DNA of 64,000 nt from DATBVX01 sp963696675 (lineage in GTDB: Bacteria; Pseudomonadota; Gammaproteobacteria; Steroidobacterales; Steroidobacteraceae), in the NCBI GenBank assembly GCA_963696675.1, contig CAVOLM010000054.1, positions 41,657 through 105,656 on the forward strand, given 5' to 3'. The notes below the pieces were generated by a model. That model saw only the letters and a program-made list of their open reading frames with translations. It did not search any database and had not been told where the DNA came from. The position numbers and the translations under genes were made by a program. Within the stretch, counting starts at the first letter, position 1. Each line of letters opens with the position of its first letter. Positions 51,374 to 61,803 of this stretch are shown here, piece by piece.

Positions 51374-52159
51374 GCTCTGCGTAAAGGTCCGCGTGCTCCG
51401 CCTGCACCTCGCGGGGCAATTCGAAGAAGGCCTCGGTTGCGACCGCGAAGAACTCGCCCGGATTTTCCGCGCCGTACGGATCCAGAACCGTGGGCTCGCC
51501 GCGTGCCTCGGCATCTCGCAGCCGGTTGAACTCCTTTTCCATGACACGCGACCAGCGCTCGTACAGTCGCGCATCGCCGAGAAACGGCGCGCCATTCACC
51601 TCGCCGGCCTCCGCATCGAGGTAGTGAGCGAATTCGTGGTAGACGACATTGAAACCCGTCACCCGGGGAGTTCGCTCCGGCGAGCACGTCGTCCCACGAG
51701 AGGATGATCCGGTGTGTATCCCACGCCTGGCCGGCCAGCGCTCGCTCGTGGTGGTGTACTACCCCGGCCTCATCGCGATGTTCCTCCGGAGCGAGAAATG
51801 CGGCCGGATAGACCAGGATGGAATAGAGATCCTCGTAGACGCGCGCGGATCGCCCCAGTACCAGCAGGCAGGCTTGTGAGGCGATGACGAGCTTCATCGG
51901 CAGCGTCACTTCCAGACCGCGACAGCCGACGAATTCCTTTTCGGCAATGAACTGCTGTATCAGCCCGTCGAGACGCGCACGCAGGGCCGACGGAATGTGA
52001 GCATAGATCGGCATGGCGCGAGCGATCTCGATGCGCCACGTTTCTGGCAAGCGGCTGCGTGCGCAGGCGCTGCCGGCGTCGGGCACGCCACAACGGGCCA
52101 CCGAGGAGCACCCCGATGACACCGATAGCGATGGCGAGGACGATGACGGTCGGGGTCAA
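51324..52159 (-). CDS. mtfA: MtfA-type zinc peptidase (two frameshifts)
   Basis: About 278 residues of the M90 family. In E. coli MtfA binds the glucose repressor Mlc. The N-terminus, TPTVIVLAIAIGVIGVLLGG, is a membrane anchor in one frame (TTG start at 52159). A shift near 52060 leads into ETWRIEIARAMPIYAHIPSA, and another near 51670 into the catalytic part GFNVVYHEFAHYLDAEAGEV with HEFAH zinc ligands and ENPGEFFAVATEAFF. The N-terminal helix is a variation; E. coli MtfA is soluble. Confidence 0.88.
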
Positions 52160-52185
52160 GGGCGCTGCGGCCGCCTGAAGTCAGT

Positions 52186-52444
52186 TCAGGCCTTCTTCAG
52201 CTTCTCGACCAGGTCGACATACGTCTGCATGGCCTTGTCGTTTGTCAGGCCTTTCCTGGTGGCCCACGCGTCGTACTTGGCGCGGCCGGTGAGATCGAGA
52301 AATCCCGGCCGACTGCCCTCACGTCGCCCTCGGTCGCCTGCTTGTACAACGCGTAGAGCTGCAGCAGTTTCTCATTGGACGGCCGGCTCTTGAGCTTCTG
52401 CACTTCCTGGGCAGCGTGGTGAAGCGCGTTTTCAGATCGGACAT
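52186..52444 (-). CDS. Acyl-CoA-binding protein (two frameshifts)
   Basis: An ACBP of about 86 residues. It starts MSDLKTRF at ATG 52444, then HHAAQEVQKLKSRPSNEKLL and QLYALYKQATEGD; after a second shift FLDLTGRAKYDAWATRKGLT and YVDLVEKLKKA. LYALYKQATEGD and the KYDAW segment are the ligand-binding core of the four-helix fold. Shifts near 52425 and 52300. ACBPs bind long-chain acyl-CoA esters and are well known from eukaryotes and a subset of bacteria. No fatty acid gene is adjacent. Confidence 0.85.
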
Positions 52445-52489
52445 GAGCTTTCTCCCGACGGGCGCGAAAGTATGCCATAGGCGGAAGGC

Positions 52490-54462
52490 TCAACCCGGCT
52501 GTGCCACGGGGCGAAAGGCGCGCACGCGGCGCACGAATTCCTGGAGCGTGGGCTTGGTTGTATCGCCCGCATAGCGCAAGCGCACGTAGAGGCCGGCGAT
52601 GGGTTCACATTCGACAGCGAGGTCAGGGCGCTCGCGAGCGATGCGCGCCAGGAAGTCGAGCGGGCCTTCGTGATTCGCGCGCTTCAGTCCGCGCCGTTCG
52701 AGTCGATGACAGAAGTGTGCATAGGCGCGCTGTACGGGATCGCGATTGTGGGAGCGCAGCTCACGCGCGAGCACCAGGCTGAGAAGCGCCAGCGCGACCA
52801 GAAGGCCGGCACCGAGCAGGCCGGCGAGCCAACGCCAGTCAGGCTCACGAATTCCCAGCCACTCGAGAAACTCCTCCTGTTTCTGCGCACTGAACTGCAG
52901 GACGTTCTCGCGCCAGAGCGTGTTGACCGCGTCCCACGCAAAACGGATGTCAGTGAGCCACGCGTTGTCGCGAATCACGCGCTCCCCGAACGGCGCGGCG
53001 CTGAGCGCCGTGCCGCGCTCGATCCTCTCGGGCGCGACCGCCGCAGTCGGATCGATGCGCACCCACCCGCGTCCTTTGAGCCACACTTCGCTCCAGGCGT
53101 GTGCGTCCGACTGGCGCACGATGTAATAGCCCCCCACACGGTTGTACTCGCCGCCCTGGTAACCGGTCACGACGCGGGCCGGAATGCCGGCCGCCCGCAT
53201 CATCAGGGTGAAGGCCGACGCAAAATGCGCGCAAAAGCCCTGGCGCGTGTTGAAGAGAAAGTCGTCCACGGAATCCAGGTTCAGACGCGATGGCGTGAGC
53301 GTGTAGACGAAGTTCTGCTCGCGGAACATGCCCAGCAGTGAGTCGATGTACGCCTCGTTGCTGGTTGCAGCCGCGCGCATCTGCATCGCTAAAGCCTGCG
53401 AGCGCTGGTTGCGTCTCGGCCGGGAAATACGTGTCGCGCTGGTGAGCGTGCGGCTCAAATCCTCGGCGGCCGCGAGATAGCGCGGACGCGAGCTCATCTG
53501 GTAGGTGACGGGCTCGCTGATCCGCTGCTCTACCCCGAGCTGAAGCTGTAGTCGTAGCTCTGCGTGATCCGCTCGTTGTTCCAGCGCGTTGGCATGTCGA
53601 GAGCGAAAACCCAGCGGTTGTCGGTCGGCTCGAGCATCAGGGTGTAGTCATACTCGACGCCGGAGAACTCGAGCGTCTCGCGGGGAGCCCCGAAGAACGG
53701 CCGGCTCCAGGTGTAGCCGTCGAAGTCGTGCAGCACCGGGCCGCGCCAGTAGCGTTGTGCCGGTGGCGGCGCCGCGCCGGCGAATCGGACGCGAAAGGCT
53801 ACATCGCTCGACAGGCTCAGCTCGGTGATGTCGCCCGGCGACATCTTGTCGCCCAGCCCGGTCGTTGCCTTGGTGGGCGTCGGCAGTGCCCAGAACGGTC
53901 CCGGCACCCGCGGGAACAGGATGAATAGCAGCAGCATGATGGGCAGCGCCTGCACCAGCATCCTGCCACTCAAGCCGACGATGGCGGCAGGCCGCAGCGG
54001 AGCATCGATGTGGGCAACGCGCAATAGCGTCGCCGTGATCAGCCAGACCACACCGGCCGCGATCGGCAGCAGCCACAGTTGCTGTCCGTACAGGAATGCG
54101 GCGAGCACCAGGAAGTAGGCGGTCAACAGCACCACGAGCTGATCGCGCGGACTGCGTGTTTCCAGGAGTTTCATCGTCGCCATGAGCGACAGGAGCGTCG
54201 TGCCGGCTTCGACGCCGTTCAATGTGTTGTAGCCCGCGAACACCGCGATCGCCAAGGCCACGACGACCACGATGCGCAGTGCCGATGACGGTAAGCGCGA
54301 ACCGCCCAGTCCGATCACGCTGCGCCACAGGACGAGCAGCGTCACCGTGCCGAGTACCCACAGCGGCAGGTGATTCGCATGCAGTGCGATCGCGGCGACG
54401 ACACTCGCCAGTGTCCAGACCAGGGGCACCTGCAACCACGGGCGTCGTTCAGCTCGCAGCAT
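52490..54462 (-). CDS. TgpA-type transglutaminase-like membrane protein (one frameshift)
   Basis: About 657 residues. N-terminal six or so helices (about 10-200, LRAERRPWLQVPLVWTLASV), a periplasmic DUF3488 region, then after a shift near 53515 the transglutaminase core: NTRQGFCAHFASAFTLMMRA with the catalytic Cys, QSDAHAWSEVWL with the His, WVRIDPTAAV with the Asp. A C-terminal helix and cytoplasmic DUF4129 tail follow. P. aeruginosa TgpA is essential; the reaction is unproven. Same operon as DUF58 and MoxR, with a 14-nt overlap to DUF58. Confidence 0.9.
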
Positions 54463-55437
54463 TGCGAGCCTGCATGCCGAATAGCGCCAGCGCGGTGAGA
54501 CAGCGGCGCCGATGACGGGCGCCGCTCTGGGGAGCGATCCGCTCACCCGGGAGCGCCAGCCCGAAGGGATTCAGTTGCACGTCAGCGGTCACGATCCAGC
54601 GACACAGTTGCGACAGCCGGCTCTCCAGGTCACGCGCCTGCACGTGCTCGAGATCGAAGATGAGTGGGGCGCGTGTCGCACCCGCGTGATCCTTGACGAG
54701 CAGGGGAGCACCGCGCGCCAGGGCCTTCCACGCGATGTGGCGCGGCGAATCGCCAGGGCGGTAGCTGCGAAACCCCCGAAAGTCCTCATCGCCACGGTGC
54801 ATCAGGCCCAGGGTGCCACGATCGTTTTCCAGGCTCGGCGGCGGGCTCTGGTTTCCCTTGGCCTGCGGATAGACGACGGCCTCGATACCCGGATGAATCC
54901 AGCTCCAGGCGCGAAACAGGCCAAGCGGGAAGCCGGTGCTCACGCAGATGCGTTCGATGCGCAGCCAGGCCGCGGGTTTCGGCGCGCAGTTCCAGCGTCG
55001 CCAGCGCAGGCGCAGCGGCGACCGACGTAGGCGAGATCGGCAACGGCGTCGAGACATTCGAAGCGCAGACCGCAGCGTGCCACCGCGCTTGGGTTTTCGC
55101 AGCCCAGCGCGAGCTTCAGTGAGCCGCCGGCAAATGCTTCGCCTGCCTGCACATTGGCGATCACCAGTCCGGCGAGATTGCGGTGGCAGTGATGCATCGC
55201 AACGAGTCCGAGGCCCACGAGCAGGAACGTCAGCACGAAGCCGAGACTGTTGTTGTAGTTCATCGAGCCGAGCAGCATCACGAAGGTCGTGATGCCGTAG
55301 GCCACGCCGAACTTGGTTGGCAGGATGTAGATGCGACGCCGGTCCAGGGAGAGCGGCGCGTGGTCAGGTCCCTGGCGACGGCGCGCCCAGCGCTGAACGC
55401 GATCGGCTACGGCGGCACGCAGGCGCGAGATCGGCAT
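54449..55437 (-). CDS. DUF58 family protein (two frameshifts)
   Basis: About 329 residues. N-terminus MPISRLRAAVADRVQRW with LDRRRIYILPTKFGVAYGIT, two helices (GSMNYNNSLGFVLTFLLVGL), then across shifts near 55040 and 54970 STGFPLGLFRAWSWIHPGIE and the DUF58 signature DFRGFRSYRPGDSPRHIAWK. DUF58 genes nearly always accompany MoxR ATPases, and this one lies between moxR and the transglutaminase gene. Possibly a MoxR client or assembly factor. Confidence 0.88.
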
Positions 55438-55450
55438 TGCGCTGGGTGGC

Positions 55451-56425
55451 CTAGGGAATGGGCACGCTCTCGATGATGTCGCGCCCCGTGCTTTGCGGGG
55501 CGGTGATCCCGGACTCGCCCGAGATACGCAACCGATGCCCGACGACCGCCGGCAGAATGGCCTGCACATCCTCAGGCACCACGGCGGCGCGGCCCGCCAG
55601 CAATGCCCAGCTCTGACTGGCGCGCAGCAGGCCGATGGCGGCGCGCGGCGACAAGCCCGTGATGAATTCGCCGCTGGCGCGAGTGTAGGCAACCAGGGCC
55701 TGCACGTAGTCGAGCAGCGCCGGGGCGGCATGCACCTTGCCGACACCGGTCTGCAGCGCCTTCAGGTCCTCGGCGGTCAGCGTCGCGCCCAGCGTTGCCA
55801 GCAGGGCGCGCCGATCTTGCCCCATGAGGAGCTGACGTTCGTGTGCGGAATCGGGATAGCCCAGCTCGATGCGCATCAGGAAGCGATCGAGCTGCGACTC
55901 GGGGAGCGGAAAGGTGCCCACCTGTTCGATCGGATTCTGCGTCGCAATGACGAAGAAGGGTTCCGGCAAGGGGTGACTGCGTCCGTCGACCGTCACCTGC
56001 TGTTCTTCCATTGCCTCGAGGAGCGCGCTCTGCGCTTTCGGCGTGGCGCGATTCACTTCGTCCGCGAGTACCAGCTGCGCAAAGATCGGGCCGCGCTGGA
56101 ATTCGAAGCGACTGCCGGCGCGATCAAAGATCGAGACGCCGATGATGTCGGCCGGCAGGAGGTCGCTCGTGAACTGAATGCGCTGGTAGGTGAGTCCCAG
56201 CGTCTGTGCGAGAGCGTGGGCCAGGGTGGTCTTACCGACTCCGGGAATATCCTCGATGAGCAGGTGACCGCGTGCCAGCAGGCACGCCACGCAAAGACGG
56301 ATCTCCGCATCCTTGCCCAGGATCACGCGATTGAGCTGATCCAGGGTGTCGCGCAGGCGTTCGCGGGGCAGTGGGCCGCCGTGAAGGACGCGATCATCGT
56401 TACGATCGGAAACTTGCAACATCAA
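55451..56425 (-). CDS. MoxR-type AAA+ ATPase
   Basis: A 324-residue AAA+ chaperone-like ATPase. Walker A GVGKTT (Lys65), ADEVNRATPKAQSALLEAME as Walker B and following helix, sensor 1 in VIATQNPIEQVGTFPLPESQ, and a lid domain with GLSPRAAIGLLRASQ. Intact. It heads the MoxR-DUF58-TgpA run (13 and -14 nt spacing). Confidence 0.93.
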   Translation of the reverse strand: MMLQVSDRNDDRVLHGGPLPRERLRDTLDQLNRVILGKDAEIRLCVACLLARGHLLIEDIPGVGKTTLAHALAQTLGLTYQRIQFTSDLLPADIIGVSIFDRAGSRFEFQRGPIFAQLVLADEVNRATPKAQSALLEAMEEQQVTVDGRSHPLPEPFFVIATQNPIEQVGTFPLPESQLDRFLMRIELGYPDSAHERQLLMGQDRRALLATLGATLTAEDLKALQTGVGKVHAAPALLDYVQALVAYTRASGEFITGLSPRAAIGLLRASQSWALLAGRAAVVPEDVQAILPAVVGHRLRISGESGITAPQSTGRDIIESVPIP

Positions 56426-56486
56426 GCGGCCACCGGGTCAGGGGTCGCAGCGAGGATAGCGCAGTCAGGGCCAGGAACCCCGACGT

Positions 56487-59286
56487 TCATCTCAGTTTCT
56501 CCAGCCGCTCGATCTGGGTGGCCAGTTGCGAGAGCTCCCGCTTGAGTTCTGCGGCCCGCTCCCGGGCCTTGAGCGTGACTGCGCCAGGCGCATTGCGCAC
56601 GAATTCGGGATTCGCGAGTTTCCCCTCGGCCGCGGCGAGATCCTTGCGTGCACGTTCCCGTAGCTTCGCCAGCCGCGCCGTCTCCGCGGCGAGATTTTCC
56701 TTCACGCCTCGCAGCGGGACATAGATTTCGAGGTTTCCGACCCGGGCGCTCGCCGCGACATCGACATCACAACTCGAATCGAACGGCCGCAGTTCAGCAT
56801 TCGCCAGTCGATCGAAGTAACTGCGGTGCGCCTGAACGATGGCCAGCTGCTCGCGCGAGGCCTCCTTGATAAAGACGTGGTCGAGGCGCCGGGAGTTGGG
56901 AATGTCATTCTCGCCACGGATGTTGCGCAGCTTCAGGATCAGCTCGCGCACGAATTCGATGTCGCGCGCGCTCGCTTCGTCCAGCGCAAAATCTGTGGCG
57001 CGCGGGAATGGTTGCAGCATGATCGTGTCGCCTGAGGTGCCCGCGAGCGGTGCGATCTGCAGCCAGATCTCTTCCGTGATGAAAGGCATCAGCGGGTGCA
57101 GGAGTCTGAGCAGCGCCTCGAGAACCTCGAGCAGCGTACGACGCGTACCACGCTGTTGCGCCTCGCTCGACTCTGGCGACTGTAGAACTGGTTTCGTGAA
57201 CTCGAGATACCAGTCGCAGAATTCGTACCAGGTGAATTCATAGGCTGCGGCGGCAGCGAGATCGAAGCGATAGCCGGCGAAGGCTTCGCGCACTGTCGTG
57301 ATCCCACGATGCAGGCGACCGCGGATCCACCGGTCTGCGCTGCTCAACTCGCGTACGGCATTCGCGCTGCAATCCTTGCCCTCGGTCACCATCAGCACAT
57401 AGCGCGCGGCATTCCACAGCTTGTTACAGAAGTTCCGATAGCCTTCCACGCGCCCGAGATCGAAGCGAATGTCGCGCCCCGGCGAAGCCAGCGCCGCGAA
57501 GGTGAAGCGCACCGCGTCAGTGCCGAACGCCGGGATACCGGCAGGGAACTGCTTGCGCGTATTCTTTTCGATGCTCGCGCGCAGGTGCGGCTGCATGAGG
57601 CCGGTGGTGCGCTTGGCGAGGAGCGGCTCGAGGTCGATCCCGTCGATGAGATCGATGGGGTCGAGGATGTTGCCCTTGGACTTGGACATCTTTTCGCCGT
57701 GCTCGTCGCGAATCAGGCCCGTGATGTACACCTCGCGAAACGGCACATCGCCCGCGAACTTGAGCCCCATCATCATCATCCGGGCAACCCAGAAGAAGAT
57801 GATGTCGAACCCGGTCACGAGCACTGAGGTCGGGTAGAAAGTCTTCAGCTCTGGGGTCTGCTCCGGCCAGCCGAGGGTGGAGAACGGCCACAGCGCGGAG
57901 GAGAACCAGGTATCGAGCACGTCCTCGTCCTGTCGCAGCGGCACATCGTGGCCGTGATGTTGCTGCGCCTGGCGGCGAGCCTGCCTCGGCATTGCGGGCC
58001 ACGAAGATGTTGCCCGCAGTGTCGTACCAGGCCGGAATGCGATGGCCCCACCAGAGCTGGCGGCTGATGCACCAGTCCTGGATGTTGTGCATCCACTGAA
58101 AGTAGGTCTTGGCCCAGCTCTCCGGAACGAAGCGGGTCCGGCCGTCTTCCACGGCGCGAATCGCAGGCTCCGCGAGAGGGCCGATCTTCACGTACCACTG
58201 GTCGGTGAGCCAAGGCTCGAGCACCGCCTCGCTCCGATCACCGCGTGGCACGGGCGAGGTGTGCGGCTCGGCTTTCTCGAGCAGCCCCTGTGCTTGGAGC
58301 GTCGCGATCACGCGTTCGCGCGCTGCGAAACGATCGAGACCGCGCAACTCCGGCGGAATTGCGGCGAGGTCCGCGGCGGCATCGGCGACGATTCTCGCGT
58401 CCTGGTCGAAGATATTGAGGACCGGCAGCTGATGTCGCCGGCCGACCTCGTAGTCATTGAAGTCATGTCCGGGCGTCACCTTCAGCGCACCGGAGCCGAA
58501 CGCCGCATCGACGTACTCGTCGGCGATGATCGGAATCAGCCGTCCGCGTCAGGGGCAGGCGGACGCTTGCGTCCGATCAGCGAGCGATGGCGCTCGTCTT
58601 CCGGATGCACGGCAACGGCGGTGTCGCCCAGCATGGTCTCGGGACGGGTGGTCGCCACGACCACGTGGCCGGAACCGTCGGCCAGCGGATAACGCAAATG
58701 CCACAGGTGACCGGGCTCGGGCTCGGCCAGCACTTCGAGATCCGACAACGCGGTGTGCAGCACCGGGTCCCAGTTCACGAGACGCTTGCCGCGATAGATG
58801 AGTCCTTCATCGTGCAGGCGCACGAAGACTTCCGTGACCGCGGCGCTGAGCCCGGGATCCATGGTGAAACATTCGCGGCTCCAGTCCACGGACTCGCCAA
58901 GGCGGCGCATCTGCCGCGAAATCGTTCCCCCGGACTCCTCCTTCCATTTCCACACGCGGGCGACGAACGCCTCGCGACCGAGGTCGTGGCGCGACAATCC
59001 TTCGCTGCTGAGCTGGCGTTCCACGACCATCTGTGTGGCGATGCCGGCGTGATCGGTGCCGGGTTGCCAGAGCGTCTTGTCGCCTTCCATGCGGTGCAGG
59101 CGCGTGAGCGCGTCCATGAGCGTGTGCTGGAACGCATGCCCCATGTGCAGCGTCCCGGTCACATTGGGCGGCGGGATGACGATGCAGTAGCTGGCGCCGC
59201 TCCCCTGTGGCGCGAAGTCAGCCGGATTTCTCCCAGCGCTCGTACAGGCGCGGTTCGATATCGCGGGGGGAGTAGACCTTATCCAT
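56487..59286 (-). CDS. valS: Valyl-tRNA synthetase (three frameshifts)
   Basis: Class I synthetase, about 932 residues. It starts MDKVYSPRDIEPRLYERW at ATG 59286; a shift near 59222 leads to PPPNVTGTLHMGHAFQHTLM with the HIGH motif. Shifts near 58545 and 57980 fall in the editing domain. KMSKS is in DEHGEKMSKSKGN. The C-terminal coiled-coil arm (ETARLAKLRERARKDLAAAE) is complete. Three separate breaks in an essential gene are not credible biology. Confidence 0.95.
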
Positions 59287-59309
59287 CAATCAGTGAACGG
59301 CGCGCCTGC

Positions 59310-59579
59310 TCAGGACTCCGTCCCCAGGTACTCGCGCACTGCATCCTCCACGATTTCGGGCACGCGGACGCGCAGCTGGTCGCAGACGCGCTTGAGCAGG
59401 ATGCTCTCCAGATCGCGGCTCGCCTCGCGCATCAGTTCCTCGGCAAGTCGCATCACGCGCGCGGAGATCTCCGTGTGCAGAACCTCGAGGAGCTGCGGAT
59501 CGATCGACGGCCCTTCGAGCTCGACGATCTCCGTCAGCGTCGGGATCGTTTCCTCGCTTGCGGGTCTTTCAGACTTCAT
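59310..59579 (-). CDS. Hypothetical protein between holC and valS
   Basis: An 89-residue protein starting KSERPASEETIPTLTEIVEL at ATG 59579, mostly helical and acidic, with LLEVLHTEISARVMRLAEEL and DAVREYLG at the end. No signal peptide. Similar small proteins occur at the same place in Xanthomonas-like genomes as far as I recall. The start overlaps the end of holC by 11 nt. Function unknown; a role in the replication or tRNA neighbourhood is not supported by anything but position. Confidence 0.7.
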   Translation of the reverse strand: MKSERPASEETIPTLTEIVELEGPSIDPQLLEVLHTEISARVMRLAEELMREASRDLESILLKRVCDQLRVRVPEIVEDAVREYLGTES

Positions 59580-60015
59580 GACTGGCATTGACGTTATGAG
59601 ATTCGAGACTCAACCCTCGCTCGCGATAGGCAGTGTAGCGCTGGCGCCCCGCCTTGCGGCGGGCCGGTTCGCCATCCAGCGCCTCCGCGATACGCGTGAA
59701 TCGCGTGGGGTCCTCCGGCATGCGGTCCGAAACGTTGATGAGGATATCAGCGCTGGTCCCCGCCGCCGACTCCGGCGTGCCGATCAGCACGCGGGCCTGG
59801 CTCGTCTGGCCCGGCACGGCCAGTTCATGAGGCACGAAGCTGCGGTCCCGGAAAGTCCACAAGAGGTCATCGAGCTGGCGTGCTTCCTCGTCGTCGGCCG
59901 TCAGCATCAGGACACGATGCGACTGGGCGAAAGCCTTCTCCGCGAGCCGGCATGCGAGACGCCGGCGCGCGCCGGCATCCGCTTCCTCGAGTACATAGAA
60001 ATCGACGCGCGTCAG
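59569..60015 (-). CDS. holC: DNA polymerase III chi subunit
   Basis: About 148 residues, like E. coli chi. It links the clamp loader to SSB. N-terminus TRVDFYVLEEADAGARRRLA, then CRLAEKAFAQSHRVLMLTAD, LDDLLWTFRDRSFVPHEL and RFTRIAEALDGE are typical. Between the pepA stop and this region the frame contains no ATG, GTG or TTG in the expected place; the natural start position holds CTG (60015). Either it starts at CTG or one base is wrong. The first ordinary start (ATG at 59907) would remove 36 conserved residues. Confidence 0.88.
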   Translation of the reverse strand: MTRVDFYVLEEADAGARRRLACRLAEKAFAQSHRVLMLTADDEEARQLDDLLWTFRDRSFVPHELAVPGQTSQARVLIGTPESAAGTSADILINVSDRMPEDPTRFTRIAEALDGEPARRKAGRQRYTAYRERGLSLESHNVNASHEV

Positions 60016-60033
60016 AGGGACTCTCAGTCCGAT

Positions 60034-61190
60034 TCAAGCGGCCTTGCGGGCGCGGTTGAGGAGAAAATCGACCAATAGCGGTACCGGCCGGCCGGTGCTG
60101 CCCTTCTGCGCCCCGGTGAGCCAGGCGACCCCGGCGATGTCCAGGTGCGCCCAGCGCAGGCCTTGCGCGAATTTCGACAGAAAGCACGCCGCCGTGATGG
60201 CGCCGCCCTCGCGCCCGCCGGTGTTCGCCATGTCTGCGAAATTGCTCTTGAGCTGCTCCCCATATTCCTCGACGAGCGGCATGCGCCAGGCACGATCGTC
60301 GGCGCGCTCGCCGGCGCTCGCCAGCTCTTCGTTGAGCCCTGCGTCGGCCGACATGAGTCCGGCGAAATGAGCTCCGAGCGCGACCACGCAGGCGCCGGTC
60401 AGCGTCGCGACGTCAACCACGGCCGCGGGCTTGAAGCGGCGCACGTAGGTCAACGCGTCGGCGAGGATGAGGCGCCCCTCGGCGTCAGTGTTCAGCACTT
60501 CGACGGTCTGGCCCGACATGCTGCGCACGATGTCACCGGGTTTCGTGGCCCTGCCGTTCGGCAGGTTCTCGCAGGCGGGAATGATGCCGACCAGATTGAG
60601 CGGTAAGCGCAACGCCGCCGCGCTCGCGAAGGTCCCGAGGACGCTCGCCGCGCCGCTCATATCGAACTTCATTTCGTCCATGCCAGCGGGATCCTTGAGC
60701 GAAATGCCGCCGCTGTCGAACGTGATGCCCTTACCGATGAGCGCGATCGGGGGCGCGCTGCGCCGTGCACCGCGATACTCGAGCACGATCAGCTGGGGCG
60801 GCTCATCGCTTCCGTGCGTGACGGAGAGGAACGCGCCCATACGCAGCCGCTCGATGGCACGGCGCTCGAGTACCTTGACCTTGAGTGCCCGGTATTTCTT
60901 GCCGAGCTTGCGAGCCGCGCGACCGAGATGGCGCGGCGTGCAGACATTGGCCGGCAGATTGGCAAGATCACGCGTGACCTTCATGCCGTCGGCAATGGCC
61001 GCGCCGTCATCGAGTCCCCGCTGCGCGGCCCGCGCCGCAACGGCATCCGCGACCACCAACGTGAGGCGGCCCAGAGCCGGGGGAGTGGGTTTGGCACTGG
61101 TCTTCAGATCCGGGATGCGATACAGGACGTTCGCGGCCGCTTCAGCCGCGAAACGCCCGGCGTAGTACGGATCGACGCCCGGCACCGGCT
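60034..61190 (-). CDS. pepA: Leucyl aminopeptidase PepA, N-terminus lost at a sequence junction
   Basis: M17 aminopeptidase, about 385 residues retained. Metal ligands are complete: IGKGITFDSGG, FDMSGAASV, LNTDAEGRLILADAL, and the late NTGGREGGAITAACFLSKFA. The 5' side is cut at about 61190 by an unrelated sequence on the other strand; roughly the first 90 residues of a normal PepA are missing and the in-frame start upstream of the junction is accidental. Followed by holC and valS, as in E. coli. Confidence 0.92.
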
Positions 61191-61191
61191 C

Positions 61192-61311
61192 CTCAGCGAT
61201 ATCACCTACAGCGTCAACGGCAAGCAGTACGTGTCCGTCTACGCGGGCGGGGCGACGTTCCTCGACGCGAAGCTCCACGGCGACAGCGTCTACGCTTTCG
61301 CAGTCAACTAG
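61192..61311 (+). CDS. C-terminal fragment of a PQQ-dependent dehydrogenase
   Basis: The last 39 residues of a beta-propeller quinoprotein: SDITYSVNGKQYVSVYAGGA and GDSVYAFAVN. The ITYxVNGKQYV strand and GDSVYAFA ending are typical of PQQ alcohol dehydrogenases. The upstream part is absent because the sequence begins at the junction with pepA near 61190. Only a fragment, so the substrate cannot be told. Confidence 0.7.
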   Translation, partial: LSDITYSVNGKQYVSVYAGGATFLDAKLHGDSVYAFAVN

Positions 61312-61341
61312 CCGGGCAGGACACGAAGAGAACGATCCGAG

Positions 61342-61369
61342 GGAGCGGGGCGCCGGAGTCCCGCTCCTT
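61342..61369 (+). terminator. Hairpin after the PQQ dehydrogenase fragment
   Basis: An 8-bp GC stem (61342-61349 GGAGCGGG with 61360-61367 CCCGCTCC) with a 10-nt loop, followed by only two T residues. It lies 30 nt after the stop and could end transcription, though the weak T-tract leaves this uncertain. Confidence 0.4.
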
Positions 61370-61411
61370 CGGGCACACTTCGATCACAGAAACGAAAGGG
61401 GTTACAGCTCA

Positions 61412-61783
61412 ATGAATCGGATGCGTCTCGCGCTCATGGGCGTCGCGGCCTTGGTGACCGTGGTCGTGGCGGGCACCGCTCTCGCCGCGCACGCCGTCAC
61501 GCGGCCGCCGCAGAAGGTCACGGTGGGCGCGACGGAGTACGCCTTCGCCCTGTCGAAGAAGACCGTCAGGACCGGCGTCGTCAGCTTCACGGTCATCAAC
61601 AAGGGCAGCGAAGTTCACGACTTCAAGGTGAACGGAAAGATTCCCAAGTCGCGCTTCCTCGCGGTGGGCACGAGGCAGACGATCAAGATCAACTTCAAGA
61701 AGCCGGGCCGCTACCAGTACCTCTGCACGATCGGCGAGCACGCCGTCCGCGGCATGCAGGGCGTCCTGATCGTCAAGAAGTAG
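61412..61783 (+). CDS. Cupredoxin-domain secreted protein
   Basis: A 123-residue exported protein. Signal peptide (MNRMRLALMGVAALVTVVVA to AHA), then a small blue-copper fold: GATEYAFALSKKTVRTGVVS, FTVINKGSEVHDFKV with the first His ligand, and YLCTIGEHAVRGMQGVLIV with the Cys, His and Met ligands in order. It probably transfers electrons, perhaps for the dehydrogenase upstream. Composition and signal peptide look actinobacterial. Intact. Confidence 0.85.
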   Translation: MNRMRLALMGVAALVTVVVAGTALAAHAVTRPPQKVTVGATEYAFALSKKTVRTGVVSFTVINKGSEVHDFKVNGKIPKSRFLAVGTRQTIKINFKKPGRYQYLCTIGEHAVRGMQGVLIVKK

Positions 61784-61803
61784 GAAGAGCAGGAGGAAGC
61801 ATC

